A DNA stretch of 64,000 nt from Drosophila miranda (Eukaryota; Arthropoda; Insecta; Diptera; Drosophilidae): the NCBI RefSeq assembly GCF_003369915.1, contig NC_046677.1, positions 22,958,913 to 23,022,912 on the forward strand, given 5' to 3'. Under the pieces are notes generated by a model, which saw nothing but the letters and a program-made list of their open reading frames with translations, ran no database searches and had not been told where the DNA came from. Positions 24,520 to 37,031 of the stretch are shown piece after piece. The translations under genes and the position numbers were made by a program. Positions within the stretch are counted from its first letter, which is position 1. Each line of letters starts with the position of its first letter.

Positions 24520-27500
24520 AGAAAAAGGCAAAAAAGTCGAAAAAGTCAAAAAATGAAACAGCTGAGAGTTCAATGCAGGAGCAGCAGCAGCAGCGACAGC
24601 AGGAAAGCAACAAAGACAACAATTATCAAAAGAAATGCCACCAAAATCAAACGAAAACTCAAGGAAGGCAAACACATAAGAGCAAAAGCAACAACAGCAA
24701 AAGCAGCATCAAAAGCAGCAGCGACTGCAGCAGCAACAACAACTGCAACAACAACAACAACCAAAGAGATCGAGACCACCTGAAAAAGCAACAACAAAAC
24801 CAACGAACAACAAAACCTACAACAAAAGCCACATCAACAAACGGCAGAAGCGACGCCAACAGGAGCAGCGCCGTCAGCAGCAGCATCATCATCAAAAGCA
24901 GCAAAGTCAACGCCAGCGGCAACGTCAGCAGCTACACCACCAACAACAACAGCAGCAACAACAACAACAACAGCAATTGCTGCACACAATTAAACACGCT
25001 CTATTTGCTGCTGGTGCTCTTAATAGTTGGCCTCGCCCACCACTCAGCCACTGCCTCCCCTTACGAGAGCAGGCGTGATGCTCTTTTGGCCTACTATAAA
25101 CGCGCACACCTTCAGCAGCAGAGTGTCGCCCGCGGGGCTGTCGCTGTCGCTACCTACGAGGGGGGACCGTCACAGTCCCAGGAGGAGTACCATTTACACG
25201 ATGCCTCCGCTGTGGATTTTGATGAGCTAACGCCCACAGTCAGCGTTGTCTCTGCTCTGACTCGGGCAGAGCGTTTGCGTAAGCGAAGCCCCCTTCCAAC
25301 AACGCTATCAACTGCCAGCACAACAACAACTGCTTCGGAAGCAGCAGCAATAACAACAGCAGAGTCCGCAGCGGAAGCATCCAGCAGCAGCAGCAGCAGC
25401 AACAGCAAAAAGCCAGAAGAGAAATGCGATCCAAAAGTATTGGAAATGGTGCCCGATGAGCCGGTAAGTGTTTGTCAAAAAAAAAAAAAAAAAACACTTT
25501 CAAATGATGAAATATTAAAAGCTTTGAAAAGGACTCTGTGTAATATAGGGATTTTTAGGTTTCTGAAAGGTTAGCCATAGTTGTTTGCAGGGAGCAACGT
25601 GACACAAAGGGAGAAGGAGTGCGGAAATGCCTCACCTTGAATATGAATGCACTTTGATAGCGTCTAACTGTAAGTGACAGAGTTGGGCGCTCTCACTGCG
25701 TCTGAGTCAGCCAATGCTTTCGTCGCAGCTTTTGCTTTCGCCCTGCTTCTACCTTCGCCCGCCCTCTGCTTTTGTCACTGTCAGTCTCTTTCTCACTCTA
25801 GCGGCGCCGTCTGCTGCTGTTTTTATCTGAGTTTCGAAGGTAATGGCAGAAAAAGTAAGCGACGACCGAGTGCGTGGAGTCGCCAGTTGTTTTGCATGGA
25901 CGAATGCGCTCTCTAAAAATGCACTAAAATGATGTCCAGAATCTTTGCGAAATCCGAAGGAAAAGCTGATGGCGCGTAAACGATGCGGATTTTCCGTTGT
26001 TTTGCAATAAGTGATGAAAGCAAAAAGGTGACTCATCTCAATAAATGATTAAAATGATGTATTTCATGTATGATTGGGTCTCATGCCAAAGAGAATGATA
26101 CAAAAACAGCTTCAGTCTTTGGAAAAGAGAATATCTGGCAAGAGCAATTGCAATTCAAACGGAAACGGTAGAATTTCGGCAACTGAATATCTTACGGCCA
26201 GCTTAAGTGGCAAGAAGAAGCGACTTTCAGTCACTTTGACTTGGCTGGCGCTTTTCTTTTCATAACTTTTGACGGACACTTTGTGGGAACCAATGCAGCT
26301 TGCAGCGACCCCAAGGCAAAGACAATTAGCGACAATTTTCGAAATTGCCATCGCGGCAGTTGAGAAAGTGCTTTCACTTTGAGGGGGCAGAGTGCAGCAG
26401 AGTTGGGCAATAATCAATAAAACTGCTGAGATGGCAACCCACATAGAAAGTGTGTGCTGGTTCCCCCTCTCATCGTACTTTTACTTTTTCATTCTTTTGC
26501 CCCTTTGCAGTCCTCCCCGAGTGCTGACACAAATCTTTACGCAAATCTGTGCTCACGAAATTCAAATCCTCTTCCCCATACCCGCTTCACGCCGCCCCCA
26601 TTTTCCGCTGAGTGTGTGCGTTCCGCCTGCCTTGTTGAGTGTCGTAAAAAATATTACGCATACGCCATGTCTGACGCAAATAGATTTCTGTGGGAAGTTG
26701 GCTTGGTAGCAAGCAGTGACACGTGGAAGGAGAGTGCCGGTTGCAGGTCTTACACAAAAACCGCGGGATTTTCGAAAGAGTTGCGGCATGTCCTGACAGC
26801 ATGTCATGCATACATGTATGTGCTACAGTTTGTGCCCCCTCCTTACCCTGTTCCTCTTTCTGGAGGGTCTTGAACAAGTTAATTAAAAGATGCTAATGAA
26901 GTGACGGGGCCAGAACCCCAGGCTCCTTCTAGCACAATATTTTAATTGAATTTGCATGACAATTGCAGCCAAGAAGGTCGGAGACGGAAACAGGGCGACT
27001 TTAAACCGCCAACAGCTGAGCTGAGGTCTCATCAAGCAGTCAAGCAGTCAGTCAGTCCATCAGCCAGTAATTTACTTCGCTTACTGCTATTTTTAGCCAA
27101 CTACGCGAATCCTATAAATATTCAAGCGGGCCACAGGCGGCGGGCAAACAAGGTCCGATACATGATGTGCACGGATCGATTCCCTAACAAGTTTCCGCTG
27201 ACGCAATCGGAGACGCCACTGGTCGGGTGGCCATAATTAAAAGACAAACAACGAGCAAATGGCTGGCGAAATGTGTAAATAAATTGCCATGGAGCATCCT
27301 CGGAACTGCTATCTGATACGATCGATTTGAATCTCAAGTGTAGCCAGGCGGGACAAAGTAATAAATGTGACGTACATGAAAAAAAAGCAGCAGGAGCAGG
27401 CTGCTGACAGATGCCAGTGCTCGGGCATCATCCTGGCTTTTGTTTGCCTCTCATTCAGCTCTCTCACACTCTCCACACTCTCAGTCTCAGTCTCCCTCTC

Positions 27501-29731
27501 CTTTTCTGTGCCTTGCGGTCAATGGCGAACGCCATGTCGAATGCCTGTCAAGCACTATTGTGGCTCTCTCGTTGTTGCTGCTGCTCCTACTTATGCCATT
27601 CTTTTTTGTTGCTTTTGAGCACTTCCCAAACGAGGCAGCCACACGCTAATTTGTAGCTTTCATGAACTACATTTCTGGTATAAAAAATTCTGCTAAACTC
27701 AAATCTAAACAGTATATACTAACGGGCCCTGTCCCGTTTCGCTGTGGCGTACATTGAGAATAACTCAAATGATTTTTTGTTTCGTCGATGGAGAATTCTT
27801 TTCCCATTTTTATATATTACAAAATACCTATATATTATTTTATAGATATTTCTTTTTATTACATATTTTTAAACATTTTGTATGTTATTTTAAGTTTATT
27901 TCCTAAACTACGTTGCTTCTTAATGTCTAAATGATATTTTTGTATTTTCCTAAATTCAATTTTTGTTTGTATGGTTCTTTGGTTGTGCTGCAAAGAAGAT
28001 GCTGTCTCGTTTAGCCAGTGCTTTACTGTTGCTTGCCATGCTGCCAGCTGCCGACTGCCGTGTCTCGGCTTGTGGTCTCTTTTGTTGTGTGTGTGTTTTT
28101 GTTGTGCCTTCTCATTGTCTGTCTGAACGTGCTGTTTCCACTGGCAACTTTCAAGCATAAAAGTTATTAATAATTGTATTTTTATATATTCTTCACTGTA
28201 TGGGCTGTATGGGCTGGTGCTCTGGCCAGGACACGCACTTTGCTGTGGCTTTAAAACAAAAATCTGCTGCCATTGCCACAGGCGGAAGCCGAAATTGATA
28301 TGAAACTGATTTAAAACAGTGCAGGGTAATTCAGCTTGATTTAAAATTTAAAAAGCTTTTAATATTTATAATAACTGCAGGATTAATTGAGAGATTCTTA
28401 TGGAAGGCAGTGCTGTGGATTTTGCCGTTAAAGAAATTGTACGAAATTCTTGAGTGACAGATGTTTCAGAAATTTTTGTTGGAATGATAAAGTGAGAAGG
28501 ATGTCAAATTTAGTTAGAAACAAATCTTATTAGGTTTTTTTTGTAGATTTCGAAAACTGCTCTGTAATCAAGATGTATTCCAAATCCTAGTAGAGAAAAA
28601 TATGTATTGCCAGAAGGGGGTCTGGATAAAGTTGTTAACCCGTATCACGGCCAATTTGGAGATTGATAGATAGATATGTAAATAGATAGATAGATATGGC
28701 CAATTACTTATGGCCTCCTATAAATAATATAGTACGATTACTAATCATTACGTTTGGCTCACTTCTGATCTGTAATTGTACTTTCAAGCCATACTATAGG
28801 TACAGAACATATTAATCCATAATGAATTGTAATGAATTCCCATTTAATGGAATCATTTATGCTAATTCGATGTGTCCTATATGTTAAACAAGACAAAACA
28901 GGACCAAAACGACACTGCATAGTAAACTTCCGTTGCAATCAGCTTATGCCATTCGCCCTGTCACTTTGAATAATGAAATGAATGCAAGTGAATGAATGAA
29001 TGCGAATGCCTTGGCTACCGACAGCTAATCGCACTTCAGAGTGAGATTCCCAGAGAGTGTCAACGGCAGTTCTGCCCGAGGAAAGTGCAAAAAATAAAAC
29101 TCAGAAAAAACAAGTAAAAACTATACGAAAAAAGTTTGTTATTGCGACTAGAAGATACCCTTTAATTAGAAAAGAGCAGAAATAGAAGGGGCACAACTGA
29201 AGAAGAAAAGAGAGCAAAAGGATGATAAGCAGATAATAATAAACATATTACTTTTATGTAGCACTTACTGCCTCATTCCTGTTCCGCCAGTTGCCTACAA
29301 TTACTGGGAACAATATACCCTTGTGTCCCATCGAGTACCTCGCATGAGGAGAGAAACAAAAAAAAAACACACAGTGTCGGACATATTTTATTCATTAAGC
29401 GCAAAGCATAGAAAATAAGAGGAAAAACATGCAAATGACAAAAGCACAGAGCAAAGGAGAAACATGGGAGAGAAAAAAGCACAGAGGCCGTGTATACAGC
29501 TACAGTTACAGCTACAGCTACCGTTACTGTGCGACCATGTGCCATGTAAATATTTTTATGGTCATAAGTAAGAATTTTGTACATGCCAAAACGTGCACAG
29601 TGCGAGAGAGAGAGTGAGAACGTAGGGGAGAGTAGGAGAAGGAGATGGAAGATGCAGATGCGGAGAGAGCTCTCGCATGGACATTAAAAAGTCAGTATAA
29701 CGCGCCTTACTGATTTCATTTGGCAGCCTCT

Positions 29732-29765
<34 letters not shown>

Positions 29766-32700
29766 GTACGCGTCTGCTTCTGTTTGCGGTGTGTCTAAGC
29801 TCTTGGCATAGTTGCACACACACTCACACGCACGCACACCAATGTCCATGTGGATGTTCTTGTTTGCATATGTACGAGTATGCATGTTTTATTGCACACA
29901 CTCTCGGCTCTGTGCTTTGTGGTTACCGCTATTTACAAGTGTTTTCCATACACATTTATGCGGTACCCTATCTATGCCTTTTGGTGGGGTATATACATTC
30001 CCAGCAACGACTTGTTAGTGTGGGGTACACATCTTATCTGGACTGGACACAAAGCAATAATGATTTCAGTACTTAAATTCGTGTGGAACTTAGAGAAGAT
30101 TTCCCTATAGGAGAGACTGACACAGGGATCGCAATATGTACATACATACGTTCTGATATTCATACGTCTGAAATTTAATAGTGTATAGTCATAGTTATAG
30201 TGTAATATGTATATTGTTTTTAGGACTGAAGTTATACATATGACGAAATTAAGATATCCGTTTCAGAAGTGTAGAGTGGAAGGTCTGCCATCTATAAGCT
30301 GTCCAACAAAAGTAATAAAATTTTAAAATGTTGGAACTAAAATCCCAGACATTAATTATTCGTAAACTAAATGAAACTTTAGTTGTGCAGAATTTTCAGA
30401 AAAAAGTGGAACTACATATAACCAAATGCTAGATGATGGTTAGATAGATGATTATTATAGAAGTACAGAAGCAAGTAGGAGGACCAATAGGCAAAGACGT
30501 AGTAGAGTAGTCCGTTATTCTGTCAATTCGTATTTGCTGAGAGCGTGGCCTGAGAGTGAAAGAGTGTCGTCTGTAGGAAAAGCAGTATAAGGAAGATCAA
30601 GAAGGAATTCCCGAGAGAGAGCAATACGACTGTGAGTGCCCAAAAAAGAAGCTGGTACAAAAATAGAGAACTCAGTTTGGATCGGCACACAACCCAACAG
30701 TCCTAATGCCCAAACCCGACATCTACATACATTGTGCATATGTAAGATCTGTAGCATGCCCTCCAACTATGTCTGACAATGTTGCAAAAAGCCTTAAATA
30801 TGTGTACATATATACACATCTTGTTGGTTAAGGTATCCTTAGGTTTACGATTATGCTTGCCGTGTAGGACACACACAAGAAGGTGCTTTCTCTCCCAGTC
30901 GTGTCTTCGTGTGCCTTATACTTATTGCTCTTACCTTGATATGCTCAAATGCATACCCAAGCGCCCAAAAATATTTGTATACATTCGTTTCTTGTTGTTA
31001 ATTTATTTGGGGCTTTGAAGCGTATACTCAATGTGGCCCTGGTAATGGCAAATGTTGGTTTTAAAAGCCAAAAGGCGGCCGTGTCCAGCTACATGACTCA
31101 CCCACAGACCCACAGCCGGGCAGTCGCAGTCGCAGTCCCATCCCCTCTGAGCATGTCTTTGCTGTGGTTACTTTTGTTTCCGAAAGCCATAATGATGTCA
31201 TCAAAGCCCAGTTGGACTTACCCTTGCCTTTGCCCTTCCCTGCCATTCCTTTTGGCACTGCTTCCTGTGCGTAGATCTCGAGAGCCGGTTGTAACGTGTA
31301 AATTATGTACAAACATTTGGTCAGTTAAGAGCTGAACAAACATGGATTAAAAACATTTGTGCAGTCCCAGTCCCAGCTCCAGCCCCAGCCCCAGCTTGGG
31401 TCCTAAATCGTATTATTTACCGGACGGAACAAAAACTTTTGTGCATTCCATGCGGAAGGAAGGTGTTGGTCTGTGCGAAACGTGTCCTGGCCGCCATGTG
31501 AATAATTAATGGCCAAGGGGATCAGGGTCCTAATTCAAGGGAAATGGCCTGGTCAGGCAAATCACGACGCTCCCTCAGCCTCAGCGTATCCGTAATTTTT
31601 GGTTCGTATTCGCACCATTAACAGGTTGCCAAAGCCAGTACGGATGCTTCAATGTACTAATTGCTTATTTCATTTCTAGAGCAGAAAAAATGTACTCTCA
31701 TTCTGTAGAATTTTTAATGAAGTGTCAAACAAGCCTTAGGCATGCTGTTGAATCTCTTGAAGGAATTTAAATTATTCATAAATTTGCACACATTTCATTT
31801 TGCCTTTAACATTTCAAACAATTAATAGCTTCTTCATTTTGTTGTTGCTTGCAGTTTTACGACTTCACCGACATTGCCGAGGATGCTGCACGCCAGTTTA
31901 TTGAATTTCTATCGAATAAATTCCCAAATGCCAACACTCCGATTGCCATCGATGAGCCGACACGTGCGGAGGTGAGCCGTCGGGCCAACAGTATCGCCAG
32001 TTATGCCCTAAACGAGGACGAGAACCTACTGGCCTTTGCCATCGCCGCGCCGAGCATACACACGGTTGTCGTTAAATTCAGGGATAATGTCACGGTATGC
32101 ATACCATACGGCTGGATTTGCGGGGGCGATATTAATGATAATGATGTTGATGTGTGTTGCAGATACCACCGGATCAGGTGCATAATAAGGCGTTTTTGGG
32201 CTCTTACTGGCGGGAATTGGGGTGAGTTGAATAATCTCTTGGTAATTGGATTCTTGAAATTGGTTTATGCTGCCCTGAAAAGTATGCTCTCATTTTTGTA
32301 AAGCCCCAATAACACTGTGATATAAATATGTACATATATATGATTTTTAACCGGATTTTATGAATTATTTTTATTAGAAATAAACATAAACATTGGTTTA
32401 TTTATTAAATACCTTAAAAATATATATGATAAAGTATAGCTTAGATATTTAGTAGAGCTGAGCGCGGCTCTAATTTTACCCAATTTCACTATGAAATGTA
32501 ATATAAAATTCCAATTTTGTTCGTGATGCATCGCTAATACAACGAAAAATCAACAGAGATTTGCTAAGGCATTTGAAGTCTTGGTGGAATATTTAAGATA
32601 ATTAGCCTCATGTGAAACATTATCCTTTGCTTAGGGCATTCAAAGCGCTGGATATGCCTTCCTGGCAAGAGCCTTGGTTTCTTTAATTTCGTTACTCTCT

Positions 32701-35700
32701 TAATTTGTACTATCTATAATTATTCAATTATTTATTCATTCAAATTATTTATCCCAACTTCTGTGCCCAGAAATCTCGACCACGCTGTAAAAACCCCCAC
32801 TTACAAACCCACACATCATCCATCTGCTTTTTGGATACTTTCCAATAACCATATGTACTATAAATATTTGTTTTCCCGTTCCTTTCGCAGTGCCGCCTGG
32901 AACAGCAGCGACGGTACCCAGGAGTGGGGCGCCCCTTTTCGCGACTGCAACCTGTTGACGCGCCGCTGGCTGTGGCCCTTTCGCATATCATTCACAGAGC
33001 ATAGAATCAAGTGAGTGGAAGGCAGTTGCATACCTACCAACCAAATGAGGAGCACACAATCATCATAATCAATTTGAACCATTTCAGAATTGTGGCAGCT
33101 GCCTTTATTGCCGCCGATGAAGATGTGTGCAACGATGGGCTGGAGGAGGTGTTTGGCCGTCGTCACGGGTGAGCTATAAGCTCGAAGCTTCCTTCGAATA
33201 TATATATGATGGATTGCTAATACGTTGCAGGTGTGATCGAAATACTACATTCTGCCTTCTCACGGAGAACAAACCGGCGGCCACGAGGGATGTGTACACG
33301 TGTCTCTGTCGGGAGTCCTTCTATTTGCCAAACTCGACGCTGCAGGGCTTCCGCGGCGATTTAGTGGAACTGTCCGAGGGCTACGACAACTACTCGTGCA
33401 TACCGTGTCCGGGCGGTTGCACAAACTGCGATCAGCATGGGGTGTGCCTCAACTTTCAGGAGGAGGAGGCCCTCAATATGGATGCCTGTCTGCGTCTGCT
33501 TGTGGCCATTGTCCTGGGCGCCTGTATCCTGTGCTGTGTGGTCCTGGGTGTGATTGTTTTCAGACAGAGGAAGAGCAAGGTGCGTTTTCTGTGGTGGATT
33601 CTTTACGCGTACCTTTCTAACGTTGTGACTTTCTAGGCCATTGCCTCGGGCATGTGGACTGTGCTGGAGACGATACTGCTGGGAATTGTTTTACTTTATG
33701 CATCTGTGAGTGATCCTTTTGTCCATGTCTATCGAGTACTAAGTAGACCTTCTGCAGGTTGCCGTCCATTTCTTTCCCGCCTCCACCGAGCGCTGCCTGC
33801 TGGAGCCCTGGCTGCGGGAACTGGGATTCATCACCTGCTACGGCGCCATCATACTGAAGCTGTACCGCCACCTGGTAGATTTTCGGACACGGAAGGCCCA
33901 TCGCTGGGTGCTGCGGGACGTGGATCTGCTCAAATATCTGGGCGCCATGGTGTTCGCGGTGGTGTGCTACATGTCCGCCTTCACGGCCTCGTCGCTGGAT
34001 CTGCTGGAGAGCGCCCAGCTGGAGAGTCTACGCGAGGCGAGCACCAACACCTGCCATCCGCTCAAGTGGGAGCTGGTGACGCAGGCCAGCGAAATACTCA
34101 TCCTGTGCTTCGGCCTGCACCTCTCCATAGCCAGTCGCAATGCCAACACTCAGTTCCGGGTGAGATGCGAAGACCCAAAGTGGATTCGATCCGAAGAGTG
34201 GGTCAAATGCATTTACAATGAATTTCCTTTTCCCCCTGGCACAGGAACGACAATTTCTGGTGACCGCCCTCACGCTCGAGTTCCTTGTCTCGTCCAGCTT
34301 CTACTTTCTGCGCTTTGTCTACCTACCGGAAATGAGTCCCAGCGCCATACTGCTGGCCCTCTTCGTGCGCTCCCAGCTGACAAACAGCTTTGCCCTGGGT
34401 CTGATATTTGTGCCAAAATTGTGGTATCAGCACAAGCAGGTAACCCAACGTTTTCGACACTCTTCAGTTGATTGCAGCTCTTTGGTTTGTCTACTATTTA
34501 GTTTTAACTTTTAATTTTAATAAACTTTTCAGTTTGAGATTAATATTTGGGTTCATAAAAGGAGCGTAGGCAGTGGTTGGCGTCCAAGTCCAGGCTTAGA
34601 ATTCGCTCTCTCTCCCTCTCCCCCACTTGTGCGCTTTGTGCTTTGTGATTTGTCCGTCGCCGTCAGGGTTGTATCGTTGCATCTGTCATCGTCGCCATTT
34701 ATCGTTGCCATCGATAGTTGTATTTGGTATAATATTGAAATTTGCTGAGGAAACGATTTTTGTTCAACTAAAAAAAGTGAAACCTAAACGTATCGAAAGC
34801 TTTGTTGCTTTTGCTGAAACAATTAATTATTTCCTTTCGGTTATTGTCTTTCTTTGGTTTCTTGTTCTGGAGTTCTTTCATTTTTGGTTTGGAGTAAACA
34901 AAAAATTAACATAATTTTAGTATTAAGCTAACATTTTGATGAAATTTTTAGTCAAGCTATGAAGTTGCTGCAAGTGTGTCGTTTTTGTCCCGCCCGAATG
35001 TTTGACTGTACTTTGTCTTTAGTTCGATTCGACTTGCACTTGCACTTTATTTGCACGCTACACTTTTTGCATGTCTAGTTTAGTTTTTGCATGTATTTTG
35101 TACAAGCTTGAACAAGAAAAAATCAACTAAAAAAAAATATGACAAAAATCGGTTTCCTTTCAAAATCCCCAATACGCATATATACTTACAAAATACCAGC
35201 ATTTCCCAGAATACTTACCTCCACTCGCCTCGCCACGCCTCACTGTAACTGTTACCTGCTCTGCCTCTCTTTCTCGCTCGCTCGCTGTCTCTCTCAACCT
35301 AGATATTCTGAACCTAAAAACTCTCTCTGTCTAAATAATTAGTCTTCTACTATAGCTAAAGTCCAACTTTGTTAAGTTTTGAATTCCGTTTTTGATTTTC
35401 TTTGAACTTTGTTTATCTCATTTCCAGCAAAACATCAGACAAAATCATAACCAATGATCGCAGACAAGTCCATCGCTCCAACACTCATTCACATATCACC
35501 TATTCAGACAGCACTCACACTCACATACCCAATGATCGCAGACAACTCCATCAAACACTCATTCACATTCACATACTATACTCAGCCAGCAGTCATTCTC
35601 ATACCCCGATCACACATAAACCTGCACAGATATCTGATCTTGAGTTTCGAGTCTACTTTTCTCCTTCTTTCTATACTTGTGTACTTGCTCTCTCGGTTTG

Positions 35701-37031
35701 AGTTCGGTTTACGTTTTACTTCCTGAGTGTGGTTTGCGGTGTTTGTTGCATCTTCATAGCTTGCAGGTTCGTTCGCTAGCGTATGATCTATCAATACGTT
35801 TACCTGTGGATGCTTTCAAGGGTGCTGCACACGATGCCGGTCAGCGTTTGGGCGGTGGCTATGCGGGCCTTTGCCTTGGTGACCCCGACATCGGTGAACT
35901 GACCATATCCGAAATGAGTCCCGAGGATATACGTGCTGAACTCAAAAGGTAATCGTACTTCTGTTGTATGTGTCTGTACTTATTCGCAATGTTTTCCAGA
36001 CTGTATACACAACTTGAGATACTGAAGAACAAGACCTTGAGACAGGACAATCCGCACATCAGCAAACGACGCGGTGGACGCAAGGCGGGTCATCGTCGAT
36101 TCTCATTGCAGGTGAGTCCGAATCACGGGGTCACGTCATCTGTCACCTTTCCACCACAGTGTAGTCGTAGTCATCGCGAGCTCACTGTACATGACATCAT
36201 CAAAAATAAAGGACCGGGGTATAGGGAACCCAGATTGTTTCTATCAATCGTTTCTGAATACTGAACTTCGAACTGAAACCTATAATGCTGCCGCCTATCC
36301 CAAGCTATCCCTAGATCTTTCTCTCACTATCTCTCTCTGTCTGTCTCTCTCTCTGACTCTATATTTCTCATCTGCTCCCCCTTGTATGTGACTTGTATTA
36401 ATACACATATATAAATATATATATATCATTGTTCTTGTCATGACTATGTACAATACTCGTATATTCGAATCCCACCACTACCACCAACTAAAAACCAATA
36501 CCAAACATGTTCAATGTAGAAAAAGGGCAGCAAGGATAAGGTAAGAATGTCAGCCTCTCTCTCTAAAGTAAACCTAACCTAACAAAATACATATCTGTGT
36601 TGTGACTGTACCTAAACTAACCGAAAAATAAAAAAGTAATAAAAGGAATCTCCGCCGCACGTTTGTCTATTCAACTAGACCCCAGTCCTGCCCTTCCCGT
36701 ACCCCCACTCTGTGTGCATGTGTCCGTCCATAGATAGCACTTCATATGTCTAACCAGAATGCACACGAAACGAACTAGAATTACGTACTTGTATTGACTA
36801 TAAAGAACGTACTAATAGATCGTTATTCCGCAGGCTCTAAGTGCCAAACACCGCAGCAACAAGCATCATCAGGACATCGAGATCACCGAGGCGGAACCAT
36901 CCCGTACACCTGAAGACTCCGTATGCAGTGGCGAGGGACCGACGGATACCTATGCGGAAATATCGGGCGTATCGCATTCAATGCTCTCCCATTCGATGGT
37001 CTCGCACTCAATTGTCTCTCACTCGAAGTAA
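24504..37031 (+). CDS. smog: orphan GPCR of the GPR158/GPR179 type (Smog-like)
   Basis: Thirteen coding exons join in phase to 995 aa: 24504-25463, 31855-32094, 32163-32221, 32891-33010, 33088-33168, 33231-33579, 33637-33705, 33758-34159, 34245-34439, 35767-35948, 36000-36111, 36520-36540 and 36834-37031. The product begins with a K/Q/N/S-rich lead of ~165 aa, then a hydrophobic signal or anchor (LYLLLVLLIVGLA). A large extracellular region (Cache-like, DIAEDAARQFIEFL) leads into a Cys-rich EGF-like module (CIPCPGGCTNCDQHGVC). Seven membrane spans run from ~573 to ~820, followed by a cytosolic helix (DIRAELKRLYTQLEIL). In flies Smog works with Fog and G-alpha 12/13 in gastrulation. The gene name rests on family and remembered neighbourhood. 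CG31760, the other fly member, is the alternative. Confidence 0.85.
25464..31854 (+). other. smog: first coding-region intron of the GPCR gene
   Basis: 6.4 kb, donor GTAAGTG at 25464, acceptor TTGCAG at 31854. It begins with an 18-base A run (25477-25494). It also contains a (CT)n run at 29743-29765, a GA-rich tract near 29605-29670 and (TAGA)n near 28665-28700. No internal exon was recognised. Confidence 0.8.
32222..32890 (+). other. smog: AT-rich GPCR intron
   Basis: 669 bp, donor GTGAGT, acceptor TTTCGCAG. I see nothing else in it. Confidence 0.8.
34440..35766 (+). other. smog: GPCR intron with a local tandem duplication
   Basis: 1.3 kb, donor GTAACC, acceptor GCTTGCAG. It splits the last membrane span region from the cytosolic tail. 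Retention would end the receptor shortly after the seventh span. A ~78-bp tandem duplication lies at 35453-35608. Confidence 0.75.
35453..35608 (+). repeat. ~78-bp tandem duplication
   Basis: AATGATCGCAGACAA starts at 35453 and again at 35531. The two units share CACTCATTCACAT and similar flanks, with small differences. Confidence 0.75.
36541..36833 (+). other. smog: last GPCR intron
   Basis: 293 bp between the 21-nt microexon (36520-36540) and the terminal coding exon; donor GTAAGA, acceptor TCCGCAG. Confidence 0.75.

Noticed and set aside
32001-32183. Minus frame opposite GPCR exon 2
   Set aside because: Shadow of the coding exon on the plus strand.
34441-34514. Read-through of the GPCR reading frame into the intron after 34439
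   Set aside because: It would give a truncated receptor; the GTAACC donor and the in-phase downstream exon at 35767 explain the structure better.
36455-36475. TATTCGAATCCC resembling a tRNA T-arm
   Set aside because: No B-box context, acceptor stem or anticodon arm nearby; it sits in a GPCR intron.
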